Assembly (NCBI RefSeq): GCF_020510425.1
Contig: NZ_JAHBAH010000001.1
Coordinates: forward strand, 2,585,001-2,649,000
Length of the DNA: 64,000 nt
Reading direction: 5' to 3'
From: Quatrionicoccus australiensis
Lineage (GTDB): Bacteria; Pseudomonadota; Gammaproteobacteria; Burkholderiales; Rhodocyclaceae
In this document: in pieces, positions 36,042 through 46,575 of the stretch
Position numbering within the stretch: the first letter of the stretch is position 1
How the letters are laid out: each line of letters begins with the position of its first letter
Made by a program: the position numbers and the translations under genes
The notes under the pieces: model-generated
Databases searched by the model: none
What the model was told of the DNA's origin: nothing
What the model saw: the letters and a program-made list of their open reading frames with translations, nothing else

Positions 36042-36118
36042 TGAGGATCGAGTTGCTTAGGGGCTAGAGCTTTTAGCTCAAAACCCTAGGCAACTCGATC
36101 CTCAGCAACTGTTTTTTT
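36042..36118 (+). repeat. Palindromic intergenic element, copy A, likely prs terminator
   Basis: Two 21-nt arms, TGAGGATCGAGTTGCTTAGGG (36042-36062) and its inverse at 36084-36104, differ at one position. The 21-nt interior holds a second small hairpin (GAGC/GCTC). A run of seven Ts at 36112-36118 follows, so the element can end the prs transcript. Parts recur inverted in the ftsY-ftsE gap. Confidence 0.7.
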
Positions 36119-36164
36119 AACCTTCCCGATCTGGTCGCGGACCGGGAAAAACTGGAGTATCACC

Positions 36165-36767
36165 ATGTCTTTTGAACTGATCGCGCAAGCGCGTACGCTG
36201 CAGGGAACGAGTGCGAGCCGCCGCCTGCGTCGTGCATCCAAGGTGCCGGGCATCGTTTACGGTGGCAACATTGCCGCCCAGGCCATCGAAGTTGACCACA
36301 ATGACCTGCTGTTGAAGCTGAAGAAGGAAGCTTTCCATTCTTCGATCATCAACCTCGTCGTTGATGGCAAGAAAGAAGCCGTCCTGCTGCGCGATTACCA
36401 GGTGCATGCCTACAAGCCGCTGGTTCACCACATCGACTTCCAGCGCGTTGACGCCGACCACGAACTGCACATCAAGGTGCCGCTCCACTTCGTTAACGAA
36501 GAAGTCGCTCCGGGCGTCAAGCTCAATGGCGGCCTGGTCAACCACGTCATCACCGAAGTGGACGTCCACTGCCTGGCCAAGGATCTGCCGGAATTCGTCG
36601 AAGTCGACCTGTCCGCACTGAAGATCGGCGACAGCATTCACCTGTCGCAGCTCAAGCTGCCGGCCGGCGTCAAGCTGGTTGCCCACGCGACTGACGATGT
36701 CGTCGTCGGCGTCGTCGGCAAGGGCGGTGCTTCCGACGCTGCTGAAGGCGAAGCTGCTGCCGAGTAA
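36165..36767 (+). CDS. rplY: 50S ribosomal protein L25/general stress protein Ctc
   Basis: The 200-residue long form has an N-terminal 5S-rRNA-binding L25 domain (residues 1-90) and a C-terminal TL5/CTC beta domain. An Ala/Glu-rich tail ends the protein. The start ATG has GGAG 8-9 nt upstream. It is placed between prs and pth, the conserved betaproteobacterial order. Confidence 0.96.
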   Translation: MSFELIAQARTLQGTSASRRLRRASKVPGIVYGGNIAAQAIEVDHNDLLLKLKKEAFHSSIINLVVDGKKEAVLLRDYQVHAYKPLVHHIDFQRVDADHELHIKVPLHFVNEEVAPGVKLNGGLVNHVITEVDVHCLAKDLPEFVEVDLSALKIGDSIHLSQLKLPAGVKLVAHATDDVVVGVVGKGGASDAAEGEAAAE

Positions 36768-36836
36768 TTTCGGACAGCTGCTCGTTACGGCCGCCGCTGG
36801 CAGTTTGCCGCCGGCGGCTTTTTCGCGCTTGTCGCC

Positions 36837-37415
36837 ATGAATCCTCCCCGCCTCATCGTCGGCCTCGGCAACCCCGGGCCGGAATACGAAGCCACCCGGC
36901 ACAATGCCGGCTTCTGGTTTGTCGACCAGTTGGCCGACAAGCTGAAGGTGGCGCTCGCCCCGCAGGCCAAGTTCTTCGGCAAAGCAGGGCGTTGCGGCGA
37001 AACCTGGCTGCTGCAGCCAACCACGTTCATGAACCGTTCCGGTCAGGCCGTGGCGGCGCTCGCCAATTTCTACAAGATTCCTGCGGCCGAGATTCTCGTC
37101 ATTCATGACGAACTCGACCTGCCGCCGGGCGGCATCCGCTTGAAGCAGGGCGGTGGCAACGGTGGACACAATGGATTGAAAGATATCCAGGCCAAGCTCG
37201 GTACGCCCGACTTCTGGCGCCTGCGCCTCGGCGTCGGCCATCCGCGCACGCTCGGGTTGTCCCAGCAGGTCGTGGATTTCGTGTTGCACCAGCCGCGCAA
37301 GGAAGAACTGCCGGAAATCGAACACGCCCTGGCCCGCTGCCTGCTGGCCTGGCCCAAACTTGCTGCCGGTGACTTTGCCGGCGCCCAACAACAGTTGCAC
37401 GGCAAAGCCGTCTAA
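36837..37415 (+). CDS. pth: Peptidyl-tRNA hydrolase
   Basis: This 192-residue esterase recycles stalled peptidyl-tRNA. It has [18 protein letters not shown] with catalytic His, [16 protein letters not shown], the catalytic DELD stretch (HDELDLPPG) and [13 protein letters not shown]. Length is normal. It ends 10 nt before the ychF start. Confidence 0.96.
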   Translation: MNPPRLIVGLGNPGPEYEATRHNAGFWFVDQLADKLKVALAPQAKFFGKAGRCGETWLLQPTTFMNRSGQAVAALANFYKIPAAEILVIHDELDLPPGGIRLKQGGGNGGHNGLKDIQAKLGTPDFWRLRLGVGHPRTLGLSQQVVDFVLHQPRKEELPEIEHALARCLLAWPKLAAGDFAGAQQQLHGKAV

Positions 37416-37425
37416 GGAAATATCC

Positions 37426-38517
<1,092 letters not shown>

Positions 38518-38541
38518 CGCAGTAGCCAGGAGGGCGGCGCG

Positions 38542-40323
38542 ATGCAAGCGGATCGACCGGGGGCGCCAGCCCCTTTGCTCGGAGAGGTCGGGCCCGTCCT
38601 CAGTGGCGAGGTTCTGCAACGTGTTTTCCTGCAGAGCCATGAGGCGGTTCTGGTCTGTGACGGCGACAATCACATCGTTGCCGTCAATCCTGCCTTCGTC
38701 ACGCTGACCGGCTACACGCTGGCCGAAGTGGCCGGCCAGGATCCGAAATTCCTGGCTTCCGGGCGCACCGACCAGCAGGTCTATGAATCGATGTGGCAGG
38801 CGCTGCAAGAAAAGGGTTTCTGGCAGGGCGAAATCTGGGACCGGCGCAAGGACGGCGGTGTCTTTCCCAAGTGGGTCAGTATTTCGGCCCTGCGCGATGC
38901 TTCCGGTGTCATCCTCAACTACGTTGCCAGCTTCACCGATGTCAGCGAAAGCCGTGAAGCGGCCGACCGCCTGGTCCATCTCGCCTATCACGATCCGCTG
39001 ACGCATCTGCCCAACCGCCTGGCTTTCGAGTCGCAGCTGGAGCTGGCGCTGCGCACCTGCGAGCGCGACAACAGCCAGATTGCGCTGATGCTGATCGACC
39101 TCGATCGCTTCAAGAACATCAACGACACGCTCGGTCACCACGTTGGCGACGGTTTGCTCCGCCAGGTGGCCTTGCGTCTGCGCGAAAGCGTGCGGGCCAG
39201 CGACATCGTCGCCCGCCTCGGCGGCGACGAGTTTACCGTCGTGCTGCCCGACATCGATTCGGCGCTGACCGCGGCCAGTGTCGCCGGCAAGCTGCAGCGT
39301 GCCCTGGCCGGTAGTTACCAGGTGGGCGAGCACACGCTGTACGCGACGCCGAGTATCGGCATCAGTGTCTTTCCCAGCGATGGTCGTGACGGCGAAACGA
39401 TGTTGCGCAATGCCGATACGGCGATGTACCACGCCAAGAACGCCGGGCGCGACAACTACCAGTTTTACGCAGCACGCATGAACGAGGCGGCCGGTGAGCG
39501 GCTGCAGATGGAAAATGCGCTGCGCCATGCCGTGTCCAGCATCACGCCGGAGTCCAGCCAGTTCTCGCTGCACTTCCAGCCGCAGATGCACATCGAATCC
39601 GGGCGCATTGTCGGTCTCGAGGCGCTGGCGCGCTGGAATCACCCGACGCTCGGCCAGGTGCCGCCGACCCGCTTCATCGCCATCGCCGAAGAAACCGGCC
39701 TGATCCTGCCGCTCGGCGACTGGGTGTTCTGGGAAAGTTGCCGTCATATCAGTGCCTTGCGCAAGGCGGGCATCGCCGACATTCGCGTCGCGATCAACAT
39801 CTCGGCGCAGCAGTTGCGCCACGAGAACCTGCCCTTCGTCGTGCGCGGTGCGCTCGCCTGCTACGACCTGCAGCCGTCCGACATCGAACTGGAGATCACC
39901 GAGAGCACGGCGATGCAGAACCCGGAAGTGACGCTGGAAATTCTCAACCAGTTCTCCGACATGGGCATCGTGCTCGCCATCGACGATTTCGGCACCGGCT
40001 ACTCGTCACTCGCCTATCTCAAGCATCTGCCGATTCATCGTCTGAAGCTCGACCGCTCCTTCGTCAAGGACATCGAAACCGACATCAACGACAAGGCGAT
40101 CTGCTCGGCTACCGTGGCGCTTGGCCACAACCTCGGCCTCGAGCTGGTTGCCGAAGGCGTTGAAACGATCGAGCAGCGCGACTTCCTCGCCCGGCTGGGT
40201 TGCGACGTGCTGCAGGGCTTCCTGTACAGCAAGCCGATGCCCGCTGATCAGGTGGTTGATTACCTGCGCGGCATGGCGGCGCCGGGTGTCTGCGCGGCCA
40301 ATGCCGTGCCCAGGCAAGCCTAG
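38542..40323 (+). CDS. PAS-GGDEF-EAL cyclic-di-GMP signalling protein
   Basis: This 593-residue cytoplasmic protein has a PAS domain (about residues 25-140), a GGDEF domain with GGDEF at 227-231 and an inhibitory RASD I-site at 218-221, and an EAL domain with EAL at 360-362. Both catalytic motifs appear intact, so it could make or break c-di-GMP, switched by the PAS ligand. No TM segments. It converges on speE, and the two stop codons share the bases CTAG. Confidence 0.93.
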   Translation: MQADRPGAPAPLLGEVGPVLSGEVLQRVFLQSHEAVLVCDGDNHIVAVNPAFVTLTGYTLAEVAGQDPKFLASGRTDQQVYESMWQALQEKGFWQGEIWDRRKDGGVFPKWVSISALRDASGVILNYVASFTDVSESREAADRLVHLAYHDPLTHLPNRLAFESQLELALRTCERDNSQIALMLIDLDRFKNINDTLGHHVGDGLLRQVALRLRESVRASDIVARLGGDEFTVVLPDIDSALTAASVAGKLQRALAGSYQVGEHTLYATPSIGISVFPSDGRDGETMLRNADTAMYHAKNAGRDNYQFYAARMNEAAGERLQMENALRHAVSSITPESSQFSLHFQPQMHIESGRIVGLEALARWNHPTLGQVPPTRFIAIAEETGLILPLGDWVFWESCRHISALRKAGIADIRVAINISAQQLRHENLPFVVRGALACYDLQPSDIELEITESTAMQNPEVTLEILNQFSDMGIVLAIDDFGTGYSSLAYLKHLPIHRLKLDRSFVKDIETDINDKAICSATVALGHNLGLELVAEGVETIEQRDFLARLGCDVLQGFLYSKPMPADQVVDYLRGMAAPGVCAANAVPRQA

Positions 40324-41819
40324 CGGATCACCTTGCGCCACTCGGCTTCGAAGTAGCGCACCAGCACCTGGTTGTTCAGGCGGTTGACCTCGGCCGGCAG
40401 GCGTTCCATGTCGGCCGGGAAGGTGAACAGGGCGGGTTGCGTTTCCGGCGTCAAAAAGCGGGTTTTCTGCCGGTCGACCGGTACGGGAACGAATTTCTGG
40501 CGACCGGCGATGATGAAACCCCATTCCCCGAAGGATGGCACCAGTGCGTGGTAGGGCGCCGTTTTCAGGCCGACATCCTCAAGTGTCACGACCACGCACC
40601 AGAAGGATAGACGGGCATAGAGCGGCGACGTCGACTGGACGACGAGCAGGCCGTTGGCCGACAGGCGCTTTTCCAGCAGACGGTAGAAGGCGGCGGTGTA
40701 CAGCTTGCCGATGGCGAAATTGCTCGGGTCGGGAAAGTCGACGACGATGAAGTCGAAATAGTCGTGGCTGTTTTCCAGCCATTGCAGCGCATCGGCATTG
40801 ATCACCTCGACGCGCGGCGACTTCAGCGAGTTTTCGTTGAGCGCGGTCAGTGCCGGTGCCGTCGAGAAAAGATTGGTCATGGCCGGATCGAGATCGACCA
40901 GGGTGACTTTCTCGATCGCCGGATATTTCAGGATTTCGCGCACCGCCAGGCCGTCGCCGCCGCCCAGCACGAGCACGCGGCGCGCCGCCGGCAGGCTGGC
41001 CAGGCCGGGATGGACGAGCGCCTCGTGGTAGCGGTATTCGTCGTGCGAGGAAAACTGCAGGTTGTTGTTGAGGAAGAGGCGCAGATCGTCGTGCCAGCGG
41101 GTGACGACGATGCGCTGGTAGGGCGTGGTTTCGGTATGGATGATGTCGTCGGCGTAGAGATGGGCTTCCGCCATCGAAGTCAGCTGGCCGGCGCCGGCGA
41201 AGCCGGCGACGAGCAGGGCGAACACCGACCACGACTGCAGCGCCAGCCAGCGTCGCGCCGGCAGCTGGGCGCGGAAGAGGTGCAGCGCCCAGAGCGCGAC
41301 GCCAACATTGAGCAGGCCGAAGAGCAGGCCGGTGCGGACCATGCCGAGATGCGGTGCGAGGACCAGCGGAAACAGGATGGAGACGGCCAGCGCGCCGAGA
41401 TAGTCGAAAGTGAGCACTTGCGACACGAGATCCTTGAAGTCGAGATCGCGCTTCAGGATGCGCATGACGAGCGGGATTTCCAGGCCGACCAGAACGCCGA
41501 CGCCAAACACTGCGAGATAGAGCAGCAGCTTGAACGGACCGGCCAGCCACGTGAATACGAGAAACAGGCCGATTGCCGAAAAGCCGCCGAGCAGGCCGAC
41601 CAGCAGCTCGATCTGGATGAAGCGGCCGATCAGGTCGCGCGTGATGTATTTCGACAGCCAGGAGCCGGCGCCCATCGCGAACAGGTAGGTGCCGATCACC
41701 GTCGAGAACTGCATCACCGAATCGCCGAGCAGGTAGGACGCCAGGGCGCCGGCGATCAGCTCGTAGGCCAGGCCGCAGGAGGCGATGACGAAAACCGAGA
41801 AGAGCAGGGCGTGGCGCAT
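40320..41819 (-). CDS. speE: Polyamine aminopropyltransferase, membrane-anchored (spermidine synthase)
   Basis: The 499-residue protein has about seven N-terminal TM helices (residues 5-215), then a cytosolic spermidine-synthase domain. That domain has VLVLGGGDGLAVREIL, the acidic VDLDPAM and DFIVVDFPDPSNFA motifs. It would transfer aminopropyl groups from decarboxylated SAM to putrescine or a related amine. The reading frame is open far upstream but only as a shadow of ribBX and yceI; the ATG at 41819 starts the first helix. The stop overlaps that of the GGDEF-EAL gene. Confidence 0.9.
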   Translation of the reverse strand: MRHALLFSVFVIASCGLAYELIAGALASYLLGDSVMQFSTVIGTYLFAMGAGSWLSKYITRDLIGRFIQIELLVGLLGGFSAIGLFLVFTWLAGPFKLLLYLAVFGVGVLVGLEIPLVMRILKRDLDFKDLVSQVLTFDYLGALAVSILFPLVLAPHLGMVRTGLLFGLLNVGVALWALHLFRAQLPARRWLALQSWSVFALLVAGFAGAGQLTSMAEAHLYADDIIHTETTPYQRIVVTRWHDDLRLFLNNNLQFSSHDEYRYHEALVHPGLASLPAARRVLVLGGGDGLAVREILKYPAIEKVTLVDLDPAMTNLFSTAPALTALNENSLKSPRVEVINADALQWLENSHDYFDFIVVDFPDPSNFAIGKLYTAAFYRLLEKRLSANGLLVVQSTSPLYARLSFWCVVVTLEDVGLKTAPYHALVPSFGEWGFIIAGRQKFVPVPVDRQKTRFLTPETQPALFTFPADMERLPAEVNRLNNQVLVRYFEAEWRKVIR

Positions 41820-41960
41820 GGACGATGACGAAGGGATGGCTCGGGCCGATATTGTGCCCCGAATCGGGAACGTCGCCGCCGGCTTTCGGTCAGAAACAGC
41901 ACCAGTACCAGAACCCGCGCCGGAGCTTTTCCGGATTTTGCCCTTTTGCGAGCGTCGACC

Positions 41961-42530
41961 GTGTCCATCAGACTTTTCCTGGTTTCCCTGCTTGCCGCTC
42001 TGTCCATGCCCTCGCTGGCGGCCGAGTACGTGATCGATCCGACCCACACCTACGCCAGTTTTGAAATCGACCACATGGGCTTTTCCACCCAGCGCGGGCG
42101 TTTCAACCGGACTTCCGGCAAGGTCAGCTTCGACGAAACGGTGCCGGGCGGCAGTATCGACATCCGCATCGACGCGGCATCGCTCGATACCGGCTTTGCG
42201 CTGCGCGATGACGTGTTGCGCGGCGAGCAATGGTTCAATGCGGCGAGCTTTCCCGATGTGTTGTTCCGCAGCCAGCGCTTTGTCTTTGACGGCACCCGCC
42301 CGGTCGCGGTCGAGGGGACGCTGATGCTGCTTGGTGAAATCCGGCCGGTGCGCCTGGAAATCAGTCGCTTCAAGTGCGGCTTCAACCTGCTGCTGCGTCA
42401 GCGTGGTTGCGGTGCCGATGCGCAGGGCGTGTTGCGCCGCTCCGATTTCGGCATGAATACGGGCCTGCCCTTCATCGGCGACGAGGTGCGCCTGCGCATC
42501 CAGGTCGAGGCGTACCAGAGCGGCGGCTGA
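41961..42530 (+). CDS. YceI-family periplasmic lipid-binding protein
   Basis: This 189-residue protein has a signal peptide ending near PSLAAE and the YceI lipocalin-like barrel opening YVIDPTHTYASFEIDHMGFS. A later FGMNTGLPFIGDEVRL segment completes the fold. Family members bind isoprenoid lipids or amphiphiles in the periplasm. The GTG at 41961 is chosen, but a TTG five codons earlier is possible. It is divergent from speE with a 141-nt gap. Confidence 0.88.
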   Translation: MSIRLFLVSLLAALSMPSLAAEYVIDPTHTYASFEIDHMGFSTQRGRFNRTSGKVSFDETVPGGSIDIRIDAASLDTGFALRDDVLRGEQWFNAASFPDVLFRSQRFVFDGTRPVAVEGTLMLLGEIRPVRLEISRFKCGFNLLLRQRGCGADAQGVLRRSDFGMNTGLPFIGDEVRLRIQVEAYQSGG

Positions 42531-42672
42531 TCTGCGCTTTTTGCCCGTTTCCGGCGGTCGACCGTCTGGCGTCGTGCCGGCGCCGAAACCGCCGGGCGAC
42601 TTACTAAAGTCATGTGCTATCAGCCTCTTTCTGCGAAAATAGCACCCCCCCATTTGCTGTATCCGGAAACCC

Positions 42673-43782
42673 ATGTCCCCGTTGCCTGCCATTGCCAATA
42701 CCGCCGAAATCGTTGCCGAGCTCAAGGCCGGCCGCATGGTCATCCTGGTCGATGAAGAAGATCGCGAAAACGAGGGCGACCTCGTCATGGCCGCCGAGCA
42801 CATCACGCCGGAAGCGATCAATTTCATGGCCAAGTATGGCCGCGGCCTGATCTGCCTGACCCTGACCGAAGCGCATTGCAAGAAGCTGGGCCTGGTGCAG
42901 ATGGCGCGCAACAACAAGACCCAGTACGGCACCGCCTTCACCGTTTCGATCGAAGCCGCCGAAGGCGTCACCACCGGCATTTCCGCGGCCGACCGCTCGC
43001 ACACCATCCGCACCGCCGTGGCCCGCAACGTGGTCGCCGACGACATCGTGCAGCCCGGTCACGTCTTCCCGATCACCGCCCGCGAAGGCGGCGTCCTGGT
43101 TCGCGCCGGGCATACCGAAGCCGGTTGCGACCTGGCCGGCATGGCCGGCCTGCAGCCGTCCTCTGTGATCTGCGAGATCATGAACGATGACGGCACGATG
43201 GCCCGCCTGCCGGAGCTGATCGAGTTCGCCAAGGCGCACGGCCTGAAGATCGGCACCATCGCCGACCTGATCCACTACCGCGCCGCTTCCGAAACCCTGG
43301 TCGAGCGCGTCACCAGCAAGCCGGTGGCGACGGCGCACGGCGAATTCACGCTGCACGCCTATGTCGACCGCGCCAGCGGCGCCACCCACCTGGCCCTGGT
43401 CAAGGGCGAGATCCCGGCCGGCGGCGAAACCCTGGTGCGCGTGCATGAGCCGCTCTCGGTGCTCGATTTCATCGATCCGGCCAGCAAGCAGCAATCCTTC
43501 TCGATCGACCAGGCGCAAGCCGCGCTGGCCAAGCATGGCCACGGCGTCATCGTCCTGCTGCACCGTCCGGAAGACAGCGAGGCGCTGCTCACCCGCCTGA
43601 CCGGCAAGACGCCGCAGGCCCCCGCCAAGTGGGACCCTCGTTCCTACGGCATCGGCGCGCAGATCCTGCGCGATCTCGGTGTCACCAAAATGCGCCTGCT
43701 TTCCAGCCCGCGCAAAATGCCTTCCATGACCGGCTTCCAGCTTGAAGTTACCGGTTTCGTCACCTCACCTGCGGAGCTCTAA
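42673..43782 (+). CDS. ribB: 3,4-dihydroxy-2-butanone-4-phosphate synthase with degenerate GTP cyclohydrolase II domain (RibBX type)
   Basis: The 369-residue protein has an N-terminal RibB domain with the DEEDRENEGDL metal site and the HTEAGCDLAG stretch. A C-terminal domain has the RibA fold, but the three zinc cysteines are absent: the equivalent region reads DPASKQQSFS. It should make dihydroxybutanone phosphate from ribulose 5-phosphate, while the second half should not open GTP. Such RibBX proteins need a separate RibA. It leads the ribH-nusB operon. No FMN riboswitch is present upstream. Confidence 0.92.
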   Translation: MSPLPAIANTAEIVAELKAGRMVILVDEEDRENEGDLVMAAEHITPEAINFMAKYGRGLICLTLTEAHCKKLGLVQMARNNKTQYGTAFTVSIEAAEGVTTGISAADRSHTIRTAVARNVVADDIVQPGHVFPITAREGGVLVRAGHTEAGCDLAGMAGLQPSSVICEIMNDDGTMARLPELIEFAKAHGLKIGTIADLIHYRAASETLVERVTSKPVATAHGEFTLHAYVDRASGATHLALVKGEIPAGGETLVRVHEPLSVLDFIDPASKQQSFSIDQAQAALAKHGHGVIVLLHRPEDSEALLTRLTGKTPQAPAKWDPRSYGIGAQILRDLGVTKMRLLSSPRKMPSMTGFQLEVTGFVTSPAEL

Positions 43783-43785
43783 ACC

Positions 43786-44259
43786 ATGGCCCGGTTCGAC
43801 AATATTTTTGAATACGACAACAACCTGGACGGCACCGGCCTCAAGGTCGGCATCGTGATGTCCCGTTTCAATCTGCCGGTCTGCGAAGGCCTGCTCTCGT
43901 CCTGCGTCAATGAGCTGAAGCGGCTCGGCGTCGCCGATGCCGATATGGCGATCGCCAACGTACCGGGTGCGCTGGAAATCCCGCTGGTCCTGCAAAGCAT
44001 GGCGCAAAGCGGCTGTTTCGATGCGCTGGTGGCGCTCGGCGCGGTCATCCGCGGCGACACCTACCACTTTGAAGTGGTTTCCAACGACGCCTGCCGCGCC
44101 ATCATGGAAGTCCAGCTCGATACCGGCGTGCCGATCGCCAACGGTATCCTGACCTGCGATACCGACGAGCAGGCCGAAGTCCGCATGCAACCCAAGGGCG
44201 CCGATTGCGCCCAGGCCGCCGTCGAGATGGCCAATCTTCAGAAGGCACTTTTCGAATGA
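43786..44259 (+). CDS. ribH: 6,7-dimethyl-8-ribityllumazine synthase
   Basis: The 157-residue enzyme condenses the RibB product with the pyrimidine intermediate. It has [28 protein letters not shown] and the catalytic His in [14 protein letters not shown]. Three nt separate it from ribBX, and it overlaps nusB by ATGA. Confidence 0.96.
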   Translation: MARFDNIFEYDNNLDGTGLKVGIVMSRFNLPVCEGLLSSCVNELKRLGVADADMAIANVPGALEIPLVLQSMAQSGCFDALVALGAVIRGDTYHFEVVSNDACRAIMEVQLDTGVPIANGILTCDTDEQAEVRMQPKGADCAQAAVEMANLQKALFE

Positions 44260-44744
44260 CCACATTTCTCAGCGACAGCGAACATCCCCACGACGTCAAG
44301 GAGCCGCCCAAGTCGGCTCGCCGCCGTGCCCGCGAATTCGTCCTGCAGGGCCTCTACCAGTGGCGCGTCGGCGGTGCCGACGAGGCTTCCATCGAAGCCT
44401 ACGCACCGGAACAGGAAGGCTTCGCCAAGGCTGACCGCGAATTCTTCGTCGGCACGCTGCGTGGCGTCATTGCCCAGCGCGAAGCCTTGGTTTCGCAGAT
44501 CACCGCCCACCTCGACCGGCCGTTCAGCGAACTGTCGCCGATCGAAGCCTGCGTGCTGATGCTCGGCTGCTTCGAGATGCTGCATCACCCGGAAACGCCG
44601 TACCGCGTCATCATCAACGAGGCGATCGAGCTGGCCAAGGCCTTCGGCGGTACCGACGGCCACAAGTACGTCAATGGCGTGCTCGACAAGGTCGCCCTCG
44701 GCGCCCGTCCGGACGAAGTTACCGCCAAGAAGAAGGCCCACTGA
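44256..44744 (+). CDS. nusB: Transcription antitermination protein NusB
   Basis: The 162-residue all-helical protein with NusE binds boxA RNA during rRNA transcription. It has [18 protein letters not shown] at its start and [17 protein letters not shown] near the C-terminus. The ATG at 44256 overlaps the ribH stop; longer versions run antisense of sense in ribH. The order ribH-nusB-thiL is widely conserved. Confidence 0.95.
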   Translation: MTTFLSDSEHPHDVKEPPKSARRRAREFVLQGLYQWRVGGADEASIEAYAPEQEGFAKADREFFVGTLRGVIAQREALVSQITAHLDRPFSELSPIEACVLMLGCFEMLHHPETPYRVIINEAIELAKAFGGTDGHKYVNGVLDKVALGARPDEVTAKKKAH

Positions 44745-44748
44745 AACG

Positions 44749-45744
44749 ATGGCCGGTGAGTTCGCGCTGATCGACCGCTACTTCGCAAGGCCGACACCCT
44801 CGGCCGTGCTCGGTCCCGGCGACGATTGCGCGCTGCTGCAGCCGTCGCCCGGCATGCAGCTGGCGGTGACCACCGACATGCTGGTCGCCGGCACGCATTT
44901 TCTGCCCGATACCGATCCGAAGAACCTCGGCTGGAAGGCGCTCGCCGTCAATCTGTCCGATCTCGCCGCGATGGGCGCCAAACCGCGCTGGGTGACGCTG
45001 GCCGGTGCGCTGCCAGTCCCCCAAGGGGACTTCCTCCGGGGCGCGGTCGACGAGGCGTGGATAGGCAAATTCGCCGAAGGCTTTTTTGCCTGTGCCAGTG
45101 AATACGGCGTCGATGTGGTCGGTGGCGACACCACCAGGGGGCCGCTCAACCTGTGTGTCACCGCCATGGGCGAAGTTGCCCCCGGCCAGGCGCTGCGTCG
45201 TGATGGCGCGCAGCCCGGTGACCAGATCTGGGTTTCCGGCCGGCCTGGCCTGGCCAGTCTCGGCCTCGCCCTGCTCCAGGGCCGCATCGAACTGCCCGAA
45301 CCCTGGCCGCGCCTGTGCATCGGCGCGCTGGAAAAGCCGCGGCCGCGCGTTGCGCTCGGCCTGGCGCTGCGCGGTGTGGCGAGCGCAGCGATCGATGTTT
45401 CGGACGGCCTGCTCGCCGATCTCGGTCATGTCGCCGAACGTTCCGGCTGCGCTGCCAACGTCAAGCTGGTCCAGCTGCCGCACTTGCCCAAGGGCGAAAG
45501 CTACGACGCGGTGCTGCGCAAAATGGCCCTCGAATGCCAGTTGACCGGTGGCGACGACTACGAACTCTGCTTTACCGCGCCGTTTGCGCAGCATCTGGCG
45601 CTCGGCCGGATTGCCGCCGAACTCGAACTGCCGCTGTGGTGCATCGGCGAAATGACGGCCGGCCCGGCCGGTACGGTGACCGTCCTTGATCCGGACGACA
45701 AGCCGGTCGAGTTCGACAGCAAAGGTTACGACCACTTTGCCTGA
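44749..45744 (+). CDS. thiL: Thiamine-monophosphate kinase
   Basis: The 331-residue PurM-like ATP enzyme phosphorylates thiamine monophosphate to the diphosphate cofactor. It has GPGDDCALL, VTTDMLVAGTHFL, the metal site GGDTTRGP and the late AIDVSDGLLADLGH and GGDDYELCF motifs. ATG 44749 follows the nusB stop by 4 nt. It links cofactor synthesis with pgpA downstream. Confidence 0.95.
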   Translation: MAGEFALIDRYFARPTPSAVLGPGDDCALLQPSPGMQLAVTTDMLVAGTHFLPDTDPKNLGWKALAVNLSDLAAMGAKPRWVTLAGALPVPQGDFLRGAVDEAWIGKFAEGFFACASEYGVDVVGGDTTRGPLNLCVTAMGEVAPGQALRRDGAQPGDQIWVSGRPGLASLGLALLQGRIELPEPWPRLCIGALEKPRPRVALGLALRGVASAAIDVSDGLLADLGHVAERSGCAANVKLVQLPHLPKGESYDAVLRKMALECQLTGGDDYELCFTAPFAQHLALGRIAAELELPLWCIGEMTAGPAGTVTVLDPDDKPVEFDSKGYDHFA

Positions 45745-45748
45745 AAGC

Positions 45749-46234
45749 ATGCGCCCCGCGCCCAGCCGCAAGTTCCTGCTCGCCAGCCCGGCCCACTTCC
45801 TGGCGCTCGGTTGCGGCAGCGGTCTGGCACCGAAGGCGCCGGGGACTTTCGGTACCCTGTTCGCCTGGGCCTCTTTCCTGCTCTTTCGCCCGTACTGCAG
45901 CGATGCGCTGCTGCTCGGCCTGTTTGCAGCGGCCTACTTGCTCGGTATCTGGATCATCGACGTCACCGGGCGCGCCCTCGGCGACCCGGATCACGGCAGC
46001 ATCGTCTGGGACGAGATAGTCCCGTTCTGGCTGGTCCTCTTGCTGACGCCGGATACCTTCTTCTGGCAACTGGCGGCTTTCATGCTGTTCCGCTATTTCG
46101 ACATCACCAAGCCGCAACCGGCGCGCTATTTCGATACGCACGTCAAGAACGGCTTTGGCGTCATGGCCGACGATCTTGTTGCGGCCGGCTATACATTGCT
46201 CGCCCTGGCCCTGCTCAAAATCGCACTTTCCTGA
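45749..46234 (+). CDS. pgpA: Phosphatidylglycerophosphatase A
   Basis: The 161-residue membrane enzyme removes phosphate from phosphatidylglycerophosphate to give phosphatidylglycerol. It has the signature GCGSGLAPKAPGTFGTL, then IVWDEIVPFWLVL with the catalytic acidic residues, and a C-terminal FDITKPQPARYFD followed by GFGVMADDLVAA. Four hydrophobic helices. The ATG at 45749 is preferred; an in-frame TTG is four codons before it. It follows thiL by 4 nt. Confidence 0.93.
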   Translation: MRPAPSRKFLLASPAHFLALGCGSGLAPKAPGTFGTLFAWASFLLFRPYCSDALLLGLFAAAYLLGIWIIDVTGRALGDPDHGSIVWDEIVPFWLVLLLTPDTFFWQLAAFMLFRYFDITKPQPARYFDTHVKNGFGVMADDLVAAGYTLLALALLKIALS

Positions 46235-46290
46235 GCGTCGACCGCCGGGCGGCATAGAATGGCCGTATCCATTTCGTCAGGAGCCCTGCC

Positions 46291-46563
46291 ATGAGCCACA
46301 AGCATGCCCACCTGATGCGCAGCATCTTCCAGGATCCGCCGTCGGCCAATATTCACTGGCGGGAAATCGAATCCCTGCTCAACCACCTCGGTGCCGAGGT
46401 CGAACCGGCGCACGGGCGCTGCAAGGTGACGCTGAACAAGGTCGAGACTTTCCTGCATCCGCCGCATGGCGGCAGCACCTGCAGCCGGACCGACATCAAG
46501 GCGGTGCGCGAGATGCTGCTGCACGCCGGGATCACGCTGGCCGCTTATGAGAGTGGCAGTTAA
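46291..46563 (+). CDS. HicA-like small protein (no adjacent HicB)
   Basis: The 90-residue protein resembles the double-stranded-RNA-binding HicA toxin fold: WREIESLLNHLGAEVEPAHGRCKVTL, then FLHPPHGG and IKAVREMLLHAGI. The catalytic His normally in the GSHHHF strand is replaced here; H61 and H64 in HPPHGG are the nearest. No HicB antitoxin ORF lies on either side, and the base composition is that of the neighbours. It may be a domesticated core protein rather than a toxin. It follows pgpA by 56 nt. Confidence 0.65.
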   Translation: MSHKHAHLMRSIFQDPPSANIHWREIESLLNHLGAEVEPAHGRCKVTLNKVETFLHPPHGGSTCSRTDIKAVREMLLHAGITLAAYESGS

Positions 46564-46575
46564 GGCCAAATGAAA

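Noticed and set aside
42531..42672. FMN riboswitch upstream of ribBX
   Set aside because: The leader lacks the conserved FMN-element words and the multi-helix layout. Only a GC-rich inverted segment and a TAAAGT word are seen.
40320..43046. A 908-codon minus-strand frame read as one large fusion protein
   Set aside because: Only the 3' part (to 41819) has the SpeE fold. The rest is antisense to yceI and ribBX and has the biased composition of shadow frames in GC-rich DNA.
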